Positions 35,048 to 44,886 are shown, counted from the first letter of the stretch. The stretch: DNA of 64,000 bases from CAILUG01 sp038125665 (GCA_038125665.1 JAYPEI010000004.1:124001-188000); one strand, 5' to 3'. Numbers and translations are program-made. The notes: generated from the letters alone by a model not told the origin.

Positions 35048-35511
35048 GGGGCAACCTACTTGAACTACTACTCATACTATTTAAAAGCCAAAGTGTCTAG
35101 GACGTCTTACTGGACAAAGAGGGTAAGACTGGTGGGCTTTTTTGCAAATCGAAGTATACCGCAGCGGGTCCTGAAGTAAAGTCAGCATGAAGGCAACTTG
35201 CTGATTAACAGGGAATTAATCTAAAATTTTTACCATCTGAAATAAGATTGATGGTCAAAAACGGACTTAAAAGTGGATCCTAGCAATATCGTACCCAACT
35301 TAGGACATGTGGACTGATAGGGTTATGTTTTCAACAATTCATTATTCAGTGCAAGATGATATTTTTGATTTTCCTGATTTAGCAGATTAAAAAGTTTGAT
35401 AGAGGGGGGGCTGGTTAATTAAGAATAATTTGTTAGACTTTCGACCACTCATATACAAAAACAATAAAAATTTTGGTCCTATAGCCAAATAAGCCCTCGG
35501 AAATCACACCT
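35048..35511. other. Intergenic region between ileS and nhaB
   Basis: There are 464 bases between divergent genes with no convincing reading frame. It holds a candidate ileS promoter (35153-35180), a 7-base inverted repeat in the ileS leader (35104-35110 with 35123-35129), and a 6-base inverted repeat at 35232-35255. No leader peptide rich in Ile codons is evident. The nhaB side is AT-rich with no clear promoter. Confidence 0.5.
35153..35180 (-). promoter_or_regulatory. Candidate sigma-70 promoter for ileS
   Basis: On the minus strand TTTACT (35180-35175) and TATACT (35158-35153) are separated by 16 bases, pointing at ileS about 105 bases downstream. The -10 is one base from consensus and the -35 two. 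Confidence 0.5.
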
Positions 35512-37038
35512 ATGACACCATCGCAAAGTGGTACCAACTCCCTTGTTGAAGCGTTTTTACTCAACTTTCTAGGCAAATCACCTCAATGGTATAAGCTCTC
35601 AATTTTAAGTTTCCTAGTGCTTAACCCTTTATTGCTTTTCACTCTAGGTCCTTTTATTACTGGTTGGGTCCTAATCGCGGAATTTATTTTTACTTTAGCG
35701 ATGGCGTTGAAGTGCTATCCACTTCAACCAGGGGGGTTACTGGCCCTTGAGGCAATTGCTTTAGGGATGTCCTCTTCAGAAAATGTACTTCATGAAGTTG
35801 AATTGAACCTTGAGGTAATTTTATTGTTGATGTTTATGGTTGCTGGTATTTACTTCATGAAGTCGATGTTACTATTCGTCTTTACAAAAGTTCTATTAAA
35901 TGTAAGATCGAAACTTATCCTTTCAATTCTTTTCTGCTTCCTTGCCGCTTTCTTGTCAGCTTTTTTAGATGCTCTTACAGTCACTGCGGTTCTGATTTCA
36001 GTCTCTGTAGGATTTTATACCGTATATCACAAAGTAGCATGTGGTAAGCATTTTGATCATGATCATGATCACGGGGATGATGATCAAATCACCAACGATA
36101 ACCGTCGTTCAGACTTGGAACATTTTCGTGCTTTCCTTCGTTCAATACTGATGCATGGAGCGGTAGGTACGGCTCTTGGCGGAGTAATGACAACAGTTGG
36201 TGAACCACAAAACTTGTTGATAGCGGGTGTGATGGAGTGGGAGTTTGTAGAATTTTTCTTACAGATGTCACACGTGACTCTCTACACTTTAGCTGCTGGT
36301 TTTATTACTTTAATAGTGGTTGAGAAACTTAAAATTTGTGGGCATGGTGAAAAATTACCGGAAAGTGTTCGTGAGATTTTGGTCGATTTTGACACGGCTA
36401 TGAGTGCCAAACGCACTAAGCAAGAAACAGTAACCTTAATAGTTCAGGCGATCGTTGCTGTGTTACTTGTTATATCTTTGGCAACTCATTTAGCTGCCCC
36501 GGGACTAATTGGTTTGATGGTAATTGTTTTACAAACCGCTTTCAACGGAGTAACGGATGAACATCATCTGGGAGAAGCCTTTACAGAGGCTCTGCCTTTT
36601 ACTGGTTTATTGGTTACTTTTTTTGCTGTTGTTGCCGTGATTCATGAACAACATTTATTCACACCCGTAGTGCAGTTCGTTTTCACCTTTGAAGAGCAAC
36701 TACAGCCAGCGTTATTCTTCCTGGCGAATGGCATTCTTTCTGCTATTTCTGATAACGTATTTGTAGCCACTGTCTACATAGGATCAGTAACTGAGCAATT
36801 CAATGCAGGTGCGTTTAGTCGTGAACATTATGATGCACTAGCGGTCGCTATCAATACCGGTACAAATTTACCCAGTGTTGCTACTCCCAATGGACAAGCA
36901 GCTTTTCTCTTTTTGCTAACTTCTGCGCTAGCTCCTCTCATTCGACTATCTTATGGTCGTATGGTGATTCTTGCTCTGCCTTATACAATAGTTTTGACAG
37001 CAGTGGGATTTACCTGTGTCTATCTCTTTGGCGGTTAG
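35512..37038 (+). CDS. nhaB: Na+/H+ antiporter NhaB
   Basis: A 508-residue inner-membrane antiporter. Family stretches include EAIALGMSSSENVLHEVELN, LDALTVTAVLISVSVGFY, GTALGGVMTTVGEPQNLLI and a late INTGTNLPSVATPNGQAAFLF. A His/Asp-rich loop HFDHDHDHGDDDQ (about residues 181-193) lies between membrane segments. NhaB expels Na+ and supports pH homeostasis, fitting a saline habitat. It stands alone and its stop overlaps the convergent gap pseudogene by four bases. Confidence 0.94.
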   Translation: MTPSQSGTNSLVEAFLLNFLGKSPQWYKLSILSFLVLNPLLLFTLGPFITGWVLIAEFIFTLAMALKCYPLQPGGLLALEAIALGMSSSENVLHEVELNLEVILLLMFMVAGIYFMKSMLLFVFTKVLLNVRSKLILSILFCFLAAFLSAFLDALTVTAVLISVSVGFYTVYHKVACGKHFDHDHDHGDDDQITNDNRRSDLEHFRAFLRSILMHGAVGTALGGVMTTVGEPQNLLIAGVMEWEFVEFFLQMSHVTLYTLAAGFITLIVVEKLKICGHGEKLPESVREILVDFDTAMSAKRTKQETVTLIVQAIVAVLLVISLATHLAAPGLIGLMVIVLQTAFNGVTDEHHLGEAFTEALPFTGLLVTFFAVVAVIHEQHLFTPVVQFVFTFEEQLQPALFFLANGILSAISDNVFVATVYIGSVTEQFNAGAFSREHYDALAVAINTGTNLPSVATPNGQAAFLFLLTSALAPLIRLSYGRMVILALPYTIVLTAVGFTCVYLFGG

Positions 37039-38063
37039 TTTGTCATACTGAAATTATGTTGAGATTTGCCAACTATATGTTGTGCTAATCTCAACATGTT
37101 ACATGTATAACCATATTCGTTATCGTACCAAGCGATAAGTTTTACAAAGGTCTCATCTAGTGCAAAGCCTGCATCAGCATCAAATATCGAGGATAATGAA
37201 CATCCTCTAAAGTCTGTTGAGACAACTTTTTCTGTTGTGTATCCCAATGTTTCTCCGATACCTGGATTTAAGGAAGCTTCACGGATAGCCTCAGAGATCT
37301 CCTGATATGAAGCAGACCTCTCTAATTCAACAGTGAGGTCTATAACAGATACATCTGATGTTGGAACGCGAAATGCTGTCCCTGTGAGTTTACCTTCAAG
37401 GTCAGTTAGCACATTACTCACTGCATTTGCAGCTCTCGTTGAAGCAAGTATTATATTTTCCAAAATCCCTCTGTCACTCCTCTAGTCTTTTTTTGAGCAG
37501 CTATCGACAGTTTTCTGTCCTGCAGTAGCAGCATGAATGGTTGTCATCAATCCACGACGAATTCCCCAATTATCGTGTACTACCTTAGCCATTGGGGCTA
37601 AAAAATTTGTCGTACAGGATGCAGCTGAAATTACATTCTTATCTTCATAGTGACCCTGGTTGACTTCAAAAACAAACATGGGTGTTGAGTCGTTACTTGG
37701 GATAGATATCAATACTTTGTTAGCACCGGCCTGAATATGTTTCAAGCAATCAACCTGGTTGAGAAACAACCCAGTGCATTCAAAAACAATCTCAACTTTA
37801 TCCCAACTAAGTAAGCAAGGGGCGCGTTCTGAAGTGAGTCTTATTTTCTTATTATCAACAAGAAGATAATCTTCAGATATTGCTAACTCACTCCTAAATT
37901 GACCATGCACTGAGTCATACTTCAGCATATAAGCAAGGTGCTCGGGTTCCGATAAATCATTTATTGCAACAACTTCAAAAATATCCTTAAAGTCGTTCAT
38001 GATCGAGCGTAACACCATGCGCCCTATTCGACCAAATCCATTTATGCCTACTTTAATAGTCAT
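37035..38063 (-). pseudogene. gap: Glyceraldehyde-3-phosphate dehydrogenase interrupted by an amber codon
   Basis: A full-length GAPDH frame (343 codons) whose codon 194 is TAG where the family has tryptophan (KKD-W-RGG; TGG to TAG is one base change). The frame continues in register afterwards. The NAD motif INGFGRIGR, catalytic Cys150 in SAASCTTN, His177 in TTIHAAT, and the C-terminal AFRVPTSDVSVIDLT and SWYDNE-like AWYDNEYGY are all there, but usually conserved positions are altered (SIPSND, DSCSKKD, RSDRG). This could be a recent pseudogene, a sequencing error or a readthrough gene. It is last in a run of zwf and the sugar symporter; 91 bases separate it from zwf. Confidence 0.85.
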
Positions 38064-38154
38064 AAGCTTTTGTCAATTTAAATTAATATTAATAAGTAAG
38101 AAATAGAAGTGCTGTAGGACATAAGGAGCGATACTTTAATTGACATCAGTCAAT

Positions 38155-39612
38155 CTAATTGTCCCACTCTCGTCCATCACGAGCGATGAGAGAAAAAGCA
38201 GAAACTGGACCTTGGGAACCAGCCTGATATAAGTCTGGTCCCACAGTACTGTTTCCCCAAACTTGAATAATCTGATCAATCCATTGCCATGCGGCTTCTA
38301 CTTCATCACGTCTAACAAACCAACTCTGATTACTCTGCATCGTTTCAAGCAGTAGACGCTCATAAGCATCCACAATGCGAGAATTTCCCTCCACTTCACC
38401 AAAACTCAGATCTAATTGGTTCTCAGATATTCGTCCAAGCTCAGTGATTCCAGGCACTTTATTCATCATACTTAGATCAATACCTTCATCAGGCTGTAGT
38501 CTGATGGTGAGTTTATTTGGGGGAAGTCTGGGATAGGAGCTCCTGAAAATATTGTGTGGTTGCGCTTTGAAGTGAATATTTATTTCACTTTGTTTACCTG
38601 CTAAACGCTTGCCAGTCCTGAGGTAGAATGGCACTCCTGACCATCTCCAATTGTCAATATTTACTTTCAATGCGACAAAGGTTTCGGTATGACTACTTCT
38701 CTCAGCATCTGCTTCCTCGTTGTACCCAGGAACTTTTTTTCCATCGATATAGCCCGCACTGTATTGGCCACGCACTGATAACAATTTGTTTTGATCAGCA
38801 TTGATAGGCCGAAGAGCTTTTAACACTTTTAATTTCTCGTTACGAATACTCTCAGCACTAAGATCTACTGGTGGCTCCATGGCCAATAGGCAGAGAATTT
38901 GCAATAGATGATTCTGTACCATGTCTCTCATTTGTCCGGCTTTATCAAAAAAGCCCCAACGATCGCCTAGCCCTACACTTTCCTCAACAGAAATCTGAAC
39001 ATGATCTATACAATTATGATCCCAGTTACTAGTAAAAAGTGAATTTGCAAAACGAAGAACCAAAAGATTAAGCACCGTTTCTTTTCCTAGATAATGATCA
39101 ATCCGGTATATCTGTTCTTCACTAAAATATTTTGCTACCACATCGTTGATCTTTGCTGAACTGATAAGATCATAGCCAATAGGTTTCTCTAACACTACTT
39201 GGGAGTTTGCTCTGATGAGGTCCGCGCTATGAAGGCCATGACAAATATCAGAATACAGAGATGCTGGAGTCGCAAAATAGAAAATTGATTTTGCTGTGCT
39301 CTTATAAAACCAGTTTTGTAAACAGACATATTTATCGACTTCACCAAAAGCCAGATCTTGATAACTAAAACGATCCAGTAATCTTTGTAGAGTAAATTCG
39401 TCTAGGGGTGTACTCACGTTCTGATGTAGTGCCTGACGCAAAGACTTATGTAACTGATCTTGATTCATTGAGGATCGTGAAACGCCAAGAATACGTGTAT
39501 CAAGTGCTAGCTGTTCGTCGGCCTCTAGATGATAGAGAGCTGGAAGTAATTTTCTTTTGGCAAGGTCGCCCGTAATACCAAACAGAATCAGATTACAAAC
39601 AGGTCTCATCAT
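38155..39612 (-). CDS. zwf: Glucose-6-phosphate 1-dehydrogenase
   Basis: A 485-residue enzyme oxidising glucose 6-phosphate to 6-phosphogluconolactone, the entry to the pentose phosphate and Entner-Doudoroff routes. The dinucleotide motif LFGITGDLAKRKLLPALY is at the N-terminus and the active-site signature YRIDHYLGKETV near residue 168. Length matches the family. It lies 139 bases after the symporter gene on the same strand, in the putative sugar-utilisation locus, which suggests imported glucose is phosphorylated and channelled here. No edd, eda or pgl gene is adjacent. Confidence 0.95.
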   Translation of the reverse strand: MMRPVCNLILFGITGDLAKRKLLPALYHLEADEQLALDTRILGVSRSSMNQDQLHKSLRQALHQNVSTPLDEFTLQRLLDRFSYQDLAFGEVDKYVCLQNWFYKSTAKSIFYFATPASLYSDICHGLHSADLIRANSQVVLEKPIGYDLISSAKINDVVAKYFSEEQIYRIDHYLGKETVLNLLVLRFANSLFTSNWDHNCIDHVQISVEESVGLGDRWGFFDKAGQMRDMVQNHLLQILCLLAMEPPVDLSAESIRNEKLKVLKALRPINADQNKLLSVRGQYSAGYIDGKKVPGYNEEADAERSSHTETFVALKVNIDNWRWSGVPFYLRTGKRLAGKQSEINIHFKAQPHNIFRSSYPRLPPNKLTIRLQPDEGIDLSMMNKVPGITELGRISENQLDLSFGEVEGNSRIVDAYERLLLETMQSNQSWFVRRDEVEAAWQWIDQIIQVWGNSTVGPDLYQAGSQGPVSAFSLIARDGREWDN

Positions 39613-39751
39613 AACTTTCCGTATATAAATAAGGGGATCATAAATTAGCGAAGGATATTATAAAGGGGATTAGATTTCGTAATTTTCATAATTCAGCTCA
39701 TTTTTCAGATGAACATATAGATAAAATAGAGAGACTTTTAATAAATATGGC

Positions 39752-41185
39752 TCACGGTTTCAATCTACGTTGTTCTAGTACATTACGTATATTGTTCACT
39801 TTTTCTTCAGAAAGAGCATAGTTGAACATTATTAGCATGGCTATTAGAGAGGTAAATGCGGGGACAAAGGCATCCATCAGCCTCATACTAATAATGCTAT
39901 TACTATTTTGGTTTCCTGCCAGTGCAACATCGAAACCTGTCGCATTCAATAGATAGCCTCCAAGAGCTAAAGCCACTGCCATGCCCAGTTTCACAACCCA
40001 CCAGAATATCGATCCGAACATGCCTTCTCGGCGTTTGAAGGTGGATATCTCATCAAAATCTACCACATCTGCGATCATTGATGGCATAAGAGTGAACAAA
40101 GCACCAAGACCAAAGGCGATGAGTGGTACTGGAACAAGTAAGAGCCAAGGTTGATCAGGAGTGTAAAACCACCACTTTAATACATAGCCAAAAACAGAAA
40201 TTCCTGTGGCTAGATGAAAGGCTTTTAATTTACCCAGATGAGTTGCTAACCAAGTGACAAAGACAATAACTGCGAAAGTAGACACTGCACCCAAAGTACC
40301 AGCGTACCCAGCATATTTTGCCCCTGCAACAGTATCACCCGAGAAGACATAGTAGATAATGACGTAGGATTGAAAAGAGGAGACCATAATGAAACCATTG
40401 AATACCAAAAATGTTGCAGCACAAAGTTTCAAAAAAGGAGCAACTTGCAAAGTTAATGTGAATCCCTTAAAGAAATCTTGGCATTTCCTTAACGCACCTC
40501 TAGTGAGTGGTTTATCTTTGGCTTCTTTACCGTTTGAACGACTAAAGCGTTCTCGTAAGAAAAGGGCTGGTAAAATCCCCATTATTATTACTACAAGCCC
40601 TATTATAATGGCTAGGGTTTTTGCTCCCTCAACCATATCTTTGAAATAGACTTCATTTTGCATGAACAGTAGAAACCATGGAGCTATCACATATGCGAAT
40701 TGCCCCATAAAATTTTGGACGCCCATCAAGCGCGTGCGCTCGTGATAATCTCCAGTCAGTTCATATCCAAGCGCTACCCAGGGGGTAACGAAAACTGTAT
40801 AAGCTAGGTAAAAAAGCAAGGAACCTATCAGGAAGTACCAAAAATAATAAGTTTCACTTTTTCCAACTGGTAGTTGCCAAAGTAGAGCGTAGATTATCCC
40901 AACACTAACTGCTCCAATAAAAATAAATGGTCTTCGCCGTCCCCATCTAGAGCTTGTTTTATCCGATAAGTAGCCAATCAATGGATCAGTTAAAGCATCT
41001 GTTAGGCGCGGTATGGCACTCATTAGTCCAACCAGAGCGGGATTAATTCCAAGGCCTAAATTGAGCACAATGACCATACCTCCTATGGCTGCTGCAAGTA
41101 AATTATTCACGAAAGCTCCCACGCCATAAATAATTTTATGGCTGAGGCTCAGTTGATCATCGAAGCTTGTTGGCGAGGTATTCAT
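39752..41185 (-). CDS. GPH family sugar:cation symporter
   Basis: A 477-residue MFS-related transporter of the glycoside-pentoside-hexuronide:cation symporter family (MelB-like) with about 12 hydrophobic segments. Visible motifs are PRLTDALTDPLIGYLSDKT near residue 58 with GRRRPFIFIGA after it, and DVVDFDEISTFKRREGMFGS near residue 374, all typical of GPH symporters. The likely substrate is glucose or a gluco-oligosaccharide, inferred from the GH3, zwf and LacI neighbours. An operator palindrome lies 20 bases upstream of its start and is shared with the divergent GH3 gene. Confidence 0.9.
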   Translation of the reverse strand: MNTSPTSFDDQLSLSHKIIYGVGAFVNNLLAAAIGGMVIVLNLGLGINPALVGLMSAIPRLTDALTDPLIGYLSDKTSSRWGRRRPFIFIGAVSVGIIYALLWQLPVGKSETYYFWYFLIGSLLFYLAYTVFVTPWVALGYELTGDYHERTRLMGVQNFMGQFAYVIAPWFLLFMQNEVYFKDMVEGAKTLAIIIGLVVIIMGILPALFLRERFSRSNGKEAKDKPLTRGALRKCQDFFKGFTLTLQVAPFLKLCAATFLVFNGFIMVSSFQSYVIIYYVFSGDTVAGAKYAGYAGTLGAVSTFAVIVFVTWLATHLGKLKAFHLATGISVFGYVLKWWFYTPDQPWLLLVPVPLIAFGLGALFTLMPSMIADVVDFDEISTFKRREGMFGSIFWWVVKLGMAVALALGGYLLNATGFDVALAGNQNSNSIISMRLMDAFVPAFTSLIAMLIMFNYALSEEKVNNIRNVLEQRRLKP

Positions 41186-41204
41186 GTGACTATAGTTACT
41201 AATG

Positions 41205-41220
41205 TTGACAGCGTTGTCAA
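41205..41220. promoter_or_regulatory. LacI-type operator between the symporter and GH3 genes
   Basis: TTGACAGCGTTGTCAA is a near-perfect palindrome centred on CG, differing by one symmetric position from the two perfect palindromes near lacI. On the plus strand its right half, TTGTCA at 41214-41219, can act as a -35 with TATCCT at 41236-41241 (16-base spacer), so binding would block GH3 transcription; it would also affect the divergent symporter. Confidence 0.8.
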
Positions 41221-41268
41221 TTACTGAAAGAATTTTATCCTTAAACAGTAAAGAAGTAGACTTAATTC

Positions 41269-43488
41269 ATGAATGCTACGCCCCCTTTATCAAGTGCCGA
41301 AATAAAAAAATGCCCAGAGCAATTGGAAAAATTTGTTCTTGATCTGGTAAGTCAAATGACGCTTGACGAGAAAATTGGCCAGATGACACAGCTCAATGGG
41401 GAGAGTCTAGTTCTAGATTCCTGTCTGAGAGAGCAGCTTAGAACTGGAAAGATAGGCTCCATCATCAATCAAGTTGACCTTAATGTACTCAATGAGCTTC
41501 AGCGCATTGTAGTAGAGGAAAGTCGGTTAGGTATTCCCTTATTGGTAGGCAGAGATGTTATTCATGGCTTCAACACAATACATCCTATCCCTCTTGGACA
41601 GGCCGCTACCTGGAATCCTGGGTTAGTTACAGAGCTGGCTAGTTTTGCCGCTTTGGAAGCTGCATCCAATGGTATTAACTGGACTTTTTCACCAATGGTA
41701 GATATTTGCCGGGATCCTCGTTGGGGGAGAATTGCTGAGAGTTTTGGTGAAGATCCTTATTTAACCAGTACGCTCGGTGCGGCAATGATCAGTGGATATC
41801 AGAGCCATGATATGTCCAATCTAGGTTCCATTGCTGCTTGTGCGAAACATTTTGTAGGTTACGGTGCCGTCGAAAGTGGTAGAGATTACGCGACTACCAA
41901 CATTCCCGAAAATGAACTACGAAATATCTACTTGACGCCATTTCACGCGTCCGTAAAAGCAAATGTAGCTTCGATAATGACTTCTTTCAGTGACTTGAAT
42001 GGAGTGCCAGCGACGGCGAACCCCTTTATCTTGCGGCAAGTTTTGCGCGATGAATGGCAATTTTCTGGTTTGGTAGTGAGTGACTGGGACTCTGTGCGAC
42101 AACTCGAGATCCATGGATTGACAGCTAACGCCAAAGAATCTGCCTGTGAAGCAGTCTCTGCGGGTATTGACATGGAAATGGTTGGCGATGCTTACTCGAA
42201 AAATTTAGCATCTCTTGTCCACAATGGTGTGGTAGATGAGATATTAATCGATAAAGCTGTGGCTAATATTTTGCGTATAAAAGCAAAGCTAGGACTTTTT
42301 AATAATGCAAAAACTGATCCTAAAGTATTACCTTCTATTGCAATTGATGAACATTTACAGTTAGCTAAAGAAGCTGCCATTCAAAGTGTAGTGCTATTGC
42401 AAAATAATCACGAGACTTTGCCATTGGCTGTAGAGACGCTCAATCGTGTTGCCTTGCTTGGTCCCCTGGCAAATGCTCCCCATGAACAATTGGGCACTTG
42501 GATTTTTGACGGTAAGGTGTCCCTCGCGCAAACCCCTCTGCAGGCCTTCAGTGCCGAGTTTGGAGAGCGCTTATATTTTCACCCGGTTTTAAAGACTTCA
42601 CGCAGTAAAGATCTTACTGCCTTGACTGAAGTAATCAAAGAACTTGCTGACTGTGACTTGATTGTAGTTTGTATAGGTGAGGAGTCCATTCTCTCGGGAG
42701 AGGCACATAGCCGTGCTGACATAGGATTGCCTGGTGCTCAAACTCAATTACTAGAAGCCTTGAGGAAATTGGGTAAACCTGTAGTCTGTGTAGTTATGGC
42801 AGGACGACCACTTACATTGACTTCTGAAATAGCCTTAGTAGATGCTCTATTATATGCCTGGCATCCAGGAGTCATGGCGGGTCCAGCTATAGCAGATTTA
42901 CTGGTCGGTAGAGCGGTTCCAAGTGGAAAATTACCAGTTACTTTTGTTAGGCATGTAGGGCAAATCCCACTGTATTACAATCAAAAAAATACTGGGAAAC
43001 CACCCTCTGATGAAGAAATAGTGCTGATTGATGATATTGAGGAACGGGCTCCACAAACTTCCTTGGGAATGACAGCATTTCATCTGGATGAAGGTTTTAG
43101 ACCCTTGTTTCCCTTTGGTTTTGGCCTGAGTTATACACGGTTTCACTACAGCGAACTCATTATTGAAAATCCCAACTTGGAGGTAAATGAGTCGCTAAGG
43201 GTATCAGTGAAGTTATCAAATACAGGTTCTTCTGCGGGAGTAGAGGTAGTTCAGTGTTACATTCGAGACCATGTTGGCTCCGTAACTCGTCCAGTTCGTG
43301 AGCTGAAGGGCTTTCAGCGAGTCAGTCTAGCTGCAGGTGAAAGTAGAATAGTGTCATTCATTATATCGCCTGATCAATTGGCATTTTATGGTAGAGATCA
43401 GCGTTATAAATCAGAGCCCGGAAGTTTTACCTTATGGGTGGGTGGCGATTCAAATGCCTCACTAAATGGTAATTTTATACTGTGTTAG
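41269..43488 (+). CDS. Glycoside hydrolase family 3 beta-glucosidase
   Basis: A 739-residue GH3 enzyme. The TIM-barrel domain (about 20-340) has LLVGRDVIHGFNTIHPIPL, DPRWGRIAESFGEDPYL, KHFVGYGAVESGRDY and the nucleophile aspartate in VVSDWDSVR. The alpha/beta sandwich (about 370-590) and a C-terminal fibronectin-III-like domain (about 640-735) follow, the BglX-type order. There is no signal peptide at the chosen ATG, so it should act in the cytoplasm on oligosaccharides imported by the adjacent symporter, releasing glucose. The next gene begins 105 bases later and is probably in the same transcript. Confidence 0.93.
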   Translation: MNATPPLSSAEIKKCPEQLEKFVLDLVSQMTLDEKIGQMTQLNGESLVLDSCLREQLRTGKIGSIINQVDLNVLNELQRIVVEESRLGIPLLVGRDVIHGFNTIHPIPLGQAATWNPGLVTELASFAALEAASNGINWTFSPMVDICRDPRWGRIAESFGEDPYLTSTLGAAMISGYQSHDMSNLGSIAACAKHFVGYGAVESGRDYATTNIPENELRNIYLTPFHASVKANVASIMTSFSDLNGVPATANPFILRQVLRDEWQFSGLVVSDWDSVRQLEIHGLTANAKESACEAVSAGIDMEMVGDAYSKNLASLVHNGVVDEILIDKAVANILRIKAKLGLFNNAKTDPKVLPSIAIDEHLQLAKEAAIQSVVLLQNNHETLPLAVETLNRVALLGPLANAPHEQLGTWIFDGKVSLAQTPLQAFSAEFGERLYFHPVLKTSRSKDLTALTEVIKELADCDLIVVCIGEESILSGEAHSRADIGLPGAQTQLLEALRKLGKPVVCVVMAGRPLTLTSEIALVDALLYAWHPGVMAGPAIADLLVGRAVPSGKLPVTFVRHVGQIPLYYNQKNTGKPPSDEEIVLIDDIEERAPQTSLGMTAFHLDEGFRPLFPFGFGLSYTRFHYSELIIENPNLEVNESLRVSVKLSNTGSSAGVEVVQCYIRDHVGSVTRPVRELKGFQRVSLAAGESRIVSFIISPDQLAFYGRDQRYKSEPGSFTLWVGGDSNASLNGNFILC

Positions 43489-43593
43489 TTGAGTCAGTTT
43501 TATGTAACTATGCCTCTTTCTTCCTGGTCATTCTTGCACCGTAAATCTCTAGAGTTTGAGGCTAAATCTGAGAAGAAGAGATTGGGAGAATTC

Positions 43594-44886
43594 ATGAAAC
43601 CTAATATGCCAAAGACTTGTTTATTTATAATGTCTTTGCTATGTACAGTTCAATCTTACGCTCAAGAAATAACCGGTGCCATTCCTGTCACCATCGCACT
43701 TGATTCAGAGGGATATTATTTTCTTCGAGGTGGTGAGCGATATGAGGTTCATGGTGCTGGGCGTGACAACGGTAGCCTTGAAACTTTAGTTGCCTCAGGA
43801 GGTAATTCTTTTAGAACTTGGACCACTGAAGGAGCTGGACCATTATTGGATGAAGCGCATCGTCTTGGCTTGACTGTCGCATTGTGTTTGCCCGTGATGC
43901 TGGAGCGTTGGGGTTTTGATTATAACGATTCTGAGGCGGTATCCGCTCAGTTGTTAAAAATGGAAGAGGAGGTGCTGAAATATAAAGATCATCCTGCTCT
44001 ATTATTCTGGATTATAGGCAATGAGTTGAATTTTGATTATACAAATTCTGCAGTTTATGATGCTGTCAACGATATCTCAAAAATGATTCACCGGGTTGAT
44101 GGTCTACATCCTACCACCACTGCTGTTGCTGGTTTAGGACTCAATGTTTTAGAAGACCTTGATGCTCGGGCAGAAAACCTTGATTTTCTGAGTTTTCAAG
44201 TTTATGGGGAGCTGGCAAACCTGCCAAAATTTATTCGAACAGCTAAACCTTCACGCCCTATAGTCATTACAGAATGGGGGCCTTTGGGTCATTGGGAAGT
44301 GGGGCAAACAAGTTGGGGGGCTCCAATAGAATTAGATAGTAGTGCCAAGGCGCAAATCATCACTAAGATGTACGAAGAAAATATTGAACCATTATCCCGG
44401 CAAGTGATGGCCTCCTATGTCTTTCTATGGGGGCAAAAACAAGAACGTACTGCCACATGGTACGGTATGTTCACGCCAACTGGTGAAAAAACTGCAGTTA
44501 TAGATGAGATGCAAAAGATTTGGCTGGGCAATGAGCCTGATAACAGAGCTCCTCACGTACTATCAATGGCACTTAACTCTCTTCGTGCGACGGACAATAT
44601 TACACTTCGTCAAGGTAAGTCATATAAAGCAAGTGTGCGTGTCCGTGATCCCGATAAAGATAAACTGACATATAGATGGGTATTACAAGCGGAGAGCAAG
44701 GCTGATCAGGTGGGTGGGGATTTTGAGGAAGCACTAGACGATTTGAATGTCGGGTTAGACCAGCAAAATTCAGCTAAAGTGAGTTTCACTTCACCCATGG
44801 ACCCCGGGGCGTACCGTTTGTATATGTACGCTGTTGATAATCAGGGAGCATCAGCTCATGCTAATATTCCATTTTTAGTCCAATAA
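43594..44886 (+). CDS. Secreted clan GH-A-like glycoside hydrolase with C-terminal Ig-like domain
   Basis: A 430-residue exported protein, probably an endo- or exo-acting glycosidase. The signal peptide is CLFIMSLLCTVQSYAQ, cut after about residue 23. A (beta/alpha)8 catalytic region follows (about 40-320), with the acid/base glutamate in WIIGNELNF and the nucleophile in IVITEWGPLG, as in GH2/GH5-type enzymes. A beta-sandwich domain covers about 335-430. The start at ATG 43594 is fixed by GGGAGA six bases upstream; a longer in-frame extension lacks both. I cannot assign a CAZy family. Beside GH3 and the receptor it likely cuts a beta-glucan outside the cytoplasm. Confidence 0.78.
   Translation: MKPNMPKTCLFIMSLLCTVQSYAQEITGAIPVTIALDSEGYYFLRGGERYEVHGAGRDNGSLETLVASGGNSFRTWTTEGAGPLLDEAHRLGLTVALCLPVMLERWGFDYNDSEAVSAQLLKMEEEVLKYKDHPALLFWIIGNELNFDYTNSAVYDAVNDISKMIHRVDGLHPTTTAVAGLGLNVLEDLDARAENLDFLSFQVYGELANLPKFIRTAKPSRPIVITEWGPLGHWEVGQTSWGAPIELDSSAKAQIITKMYEENIEPLSRQVMASYVFLWGQKQERTATWYGMFTPTGEKTAVIDEMQKIWLGNEPDNRAPHVLSMALNSLRATDNITLRQGKSYKASVRVRDPDKDKLTYRWVLQAESKADQVGGDFEEALDDLNVGLDQQNSAKVSFTSPMDPGAYRLYMYAVDNQGASAHANIPFLVQ

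Noticed and set aside
35104..35129. Inverted repeat in the ileS leader considered as an attenuator or T-box-like element
   Set aside because: The stem has seven bases with a 12-base loop, no specifier or antiterminator layout, no U-tract on the ileS strand and no leader peptide.
36049..36085. Repeated GATCAT units inside nhaB that might be a tandem repeat or binding array
   Set aside because: They encode the His/Asp-rich loop HFDHDHDHGDDDQ in frame; similar acidic/His loops occur in NhaB relatives as I recall them, so coding explains the repeat.
36089..36271. Short antisense frame opposite nhaB
   Set aside because: It is only 60 codons, antisense to a conserved antiporter region, without start signals.
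37035..37463. Separate small gene starting at an internal TTG for the C-terminal part of GAPDH
   Set aside because: The frame is continuous with the N-terminal part through a single amber, and there is no ribosome site, so one interrupted gene is the simpler reading.
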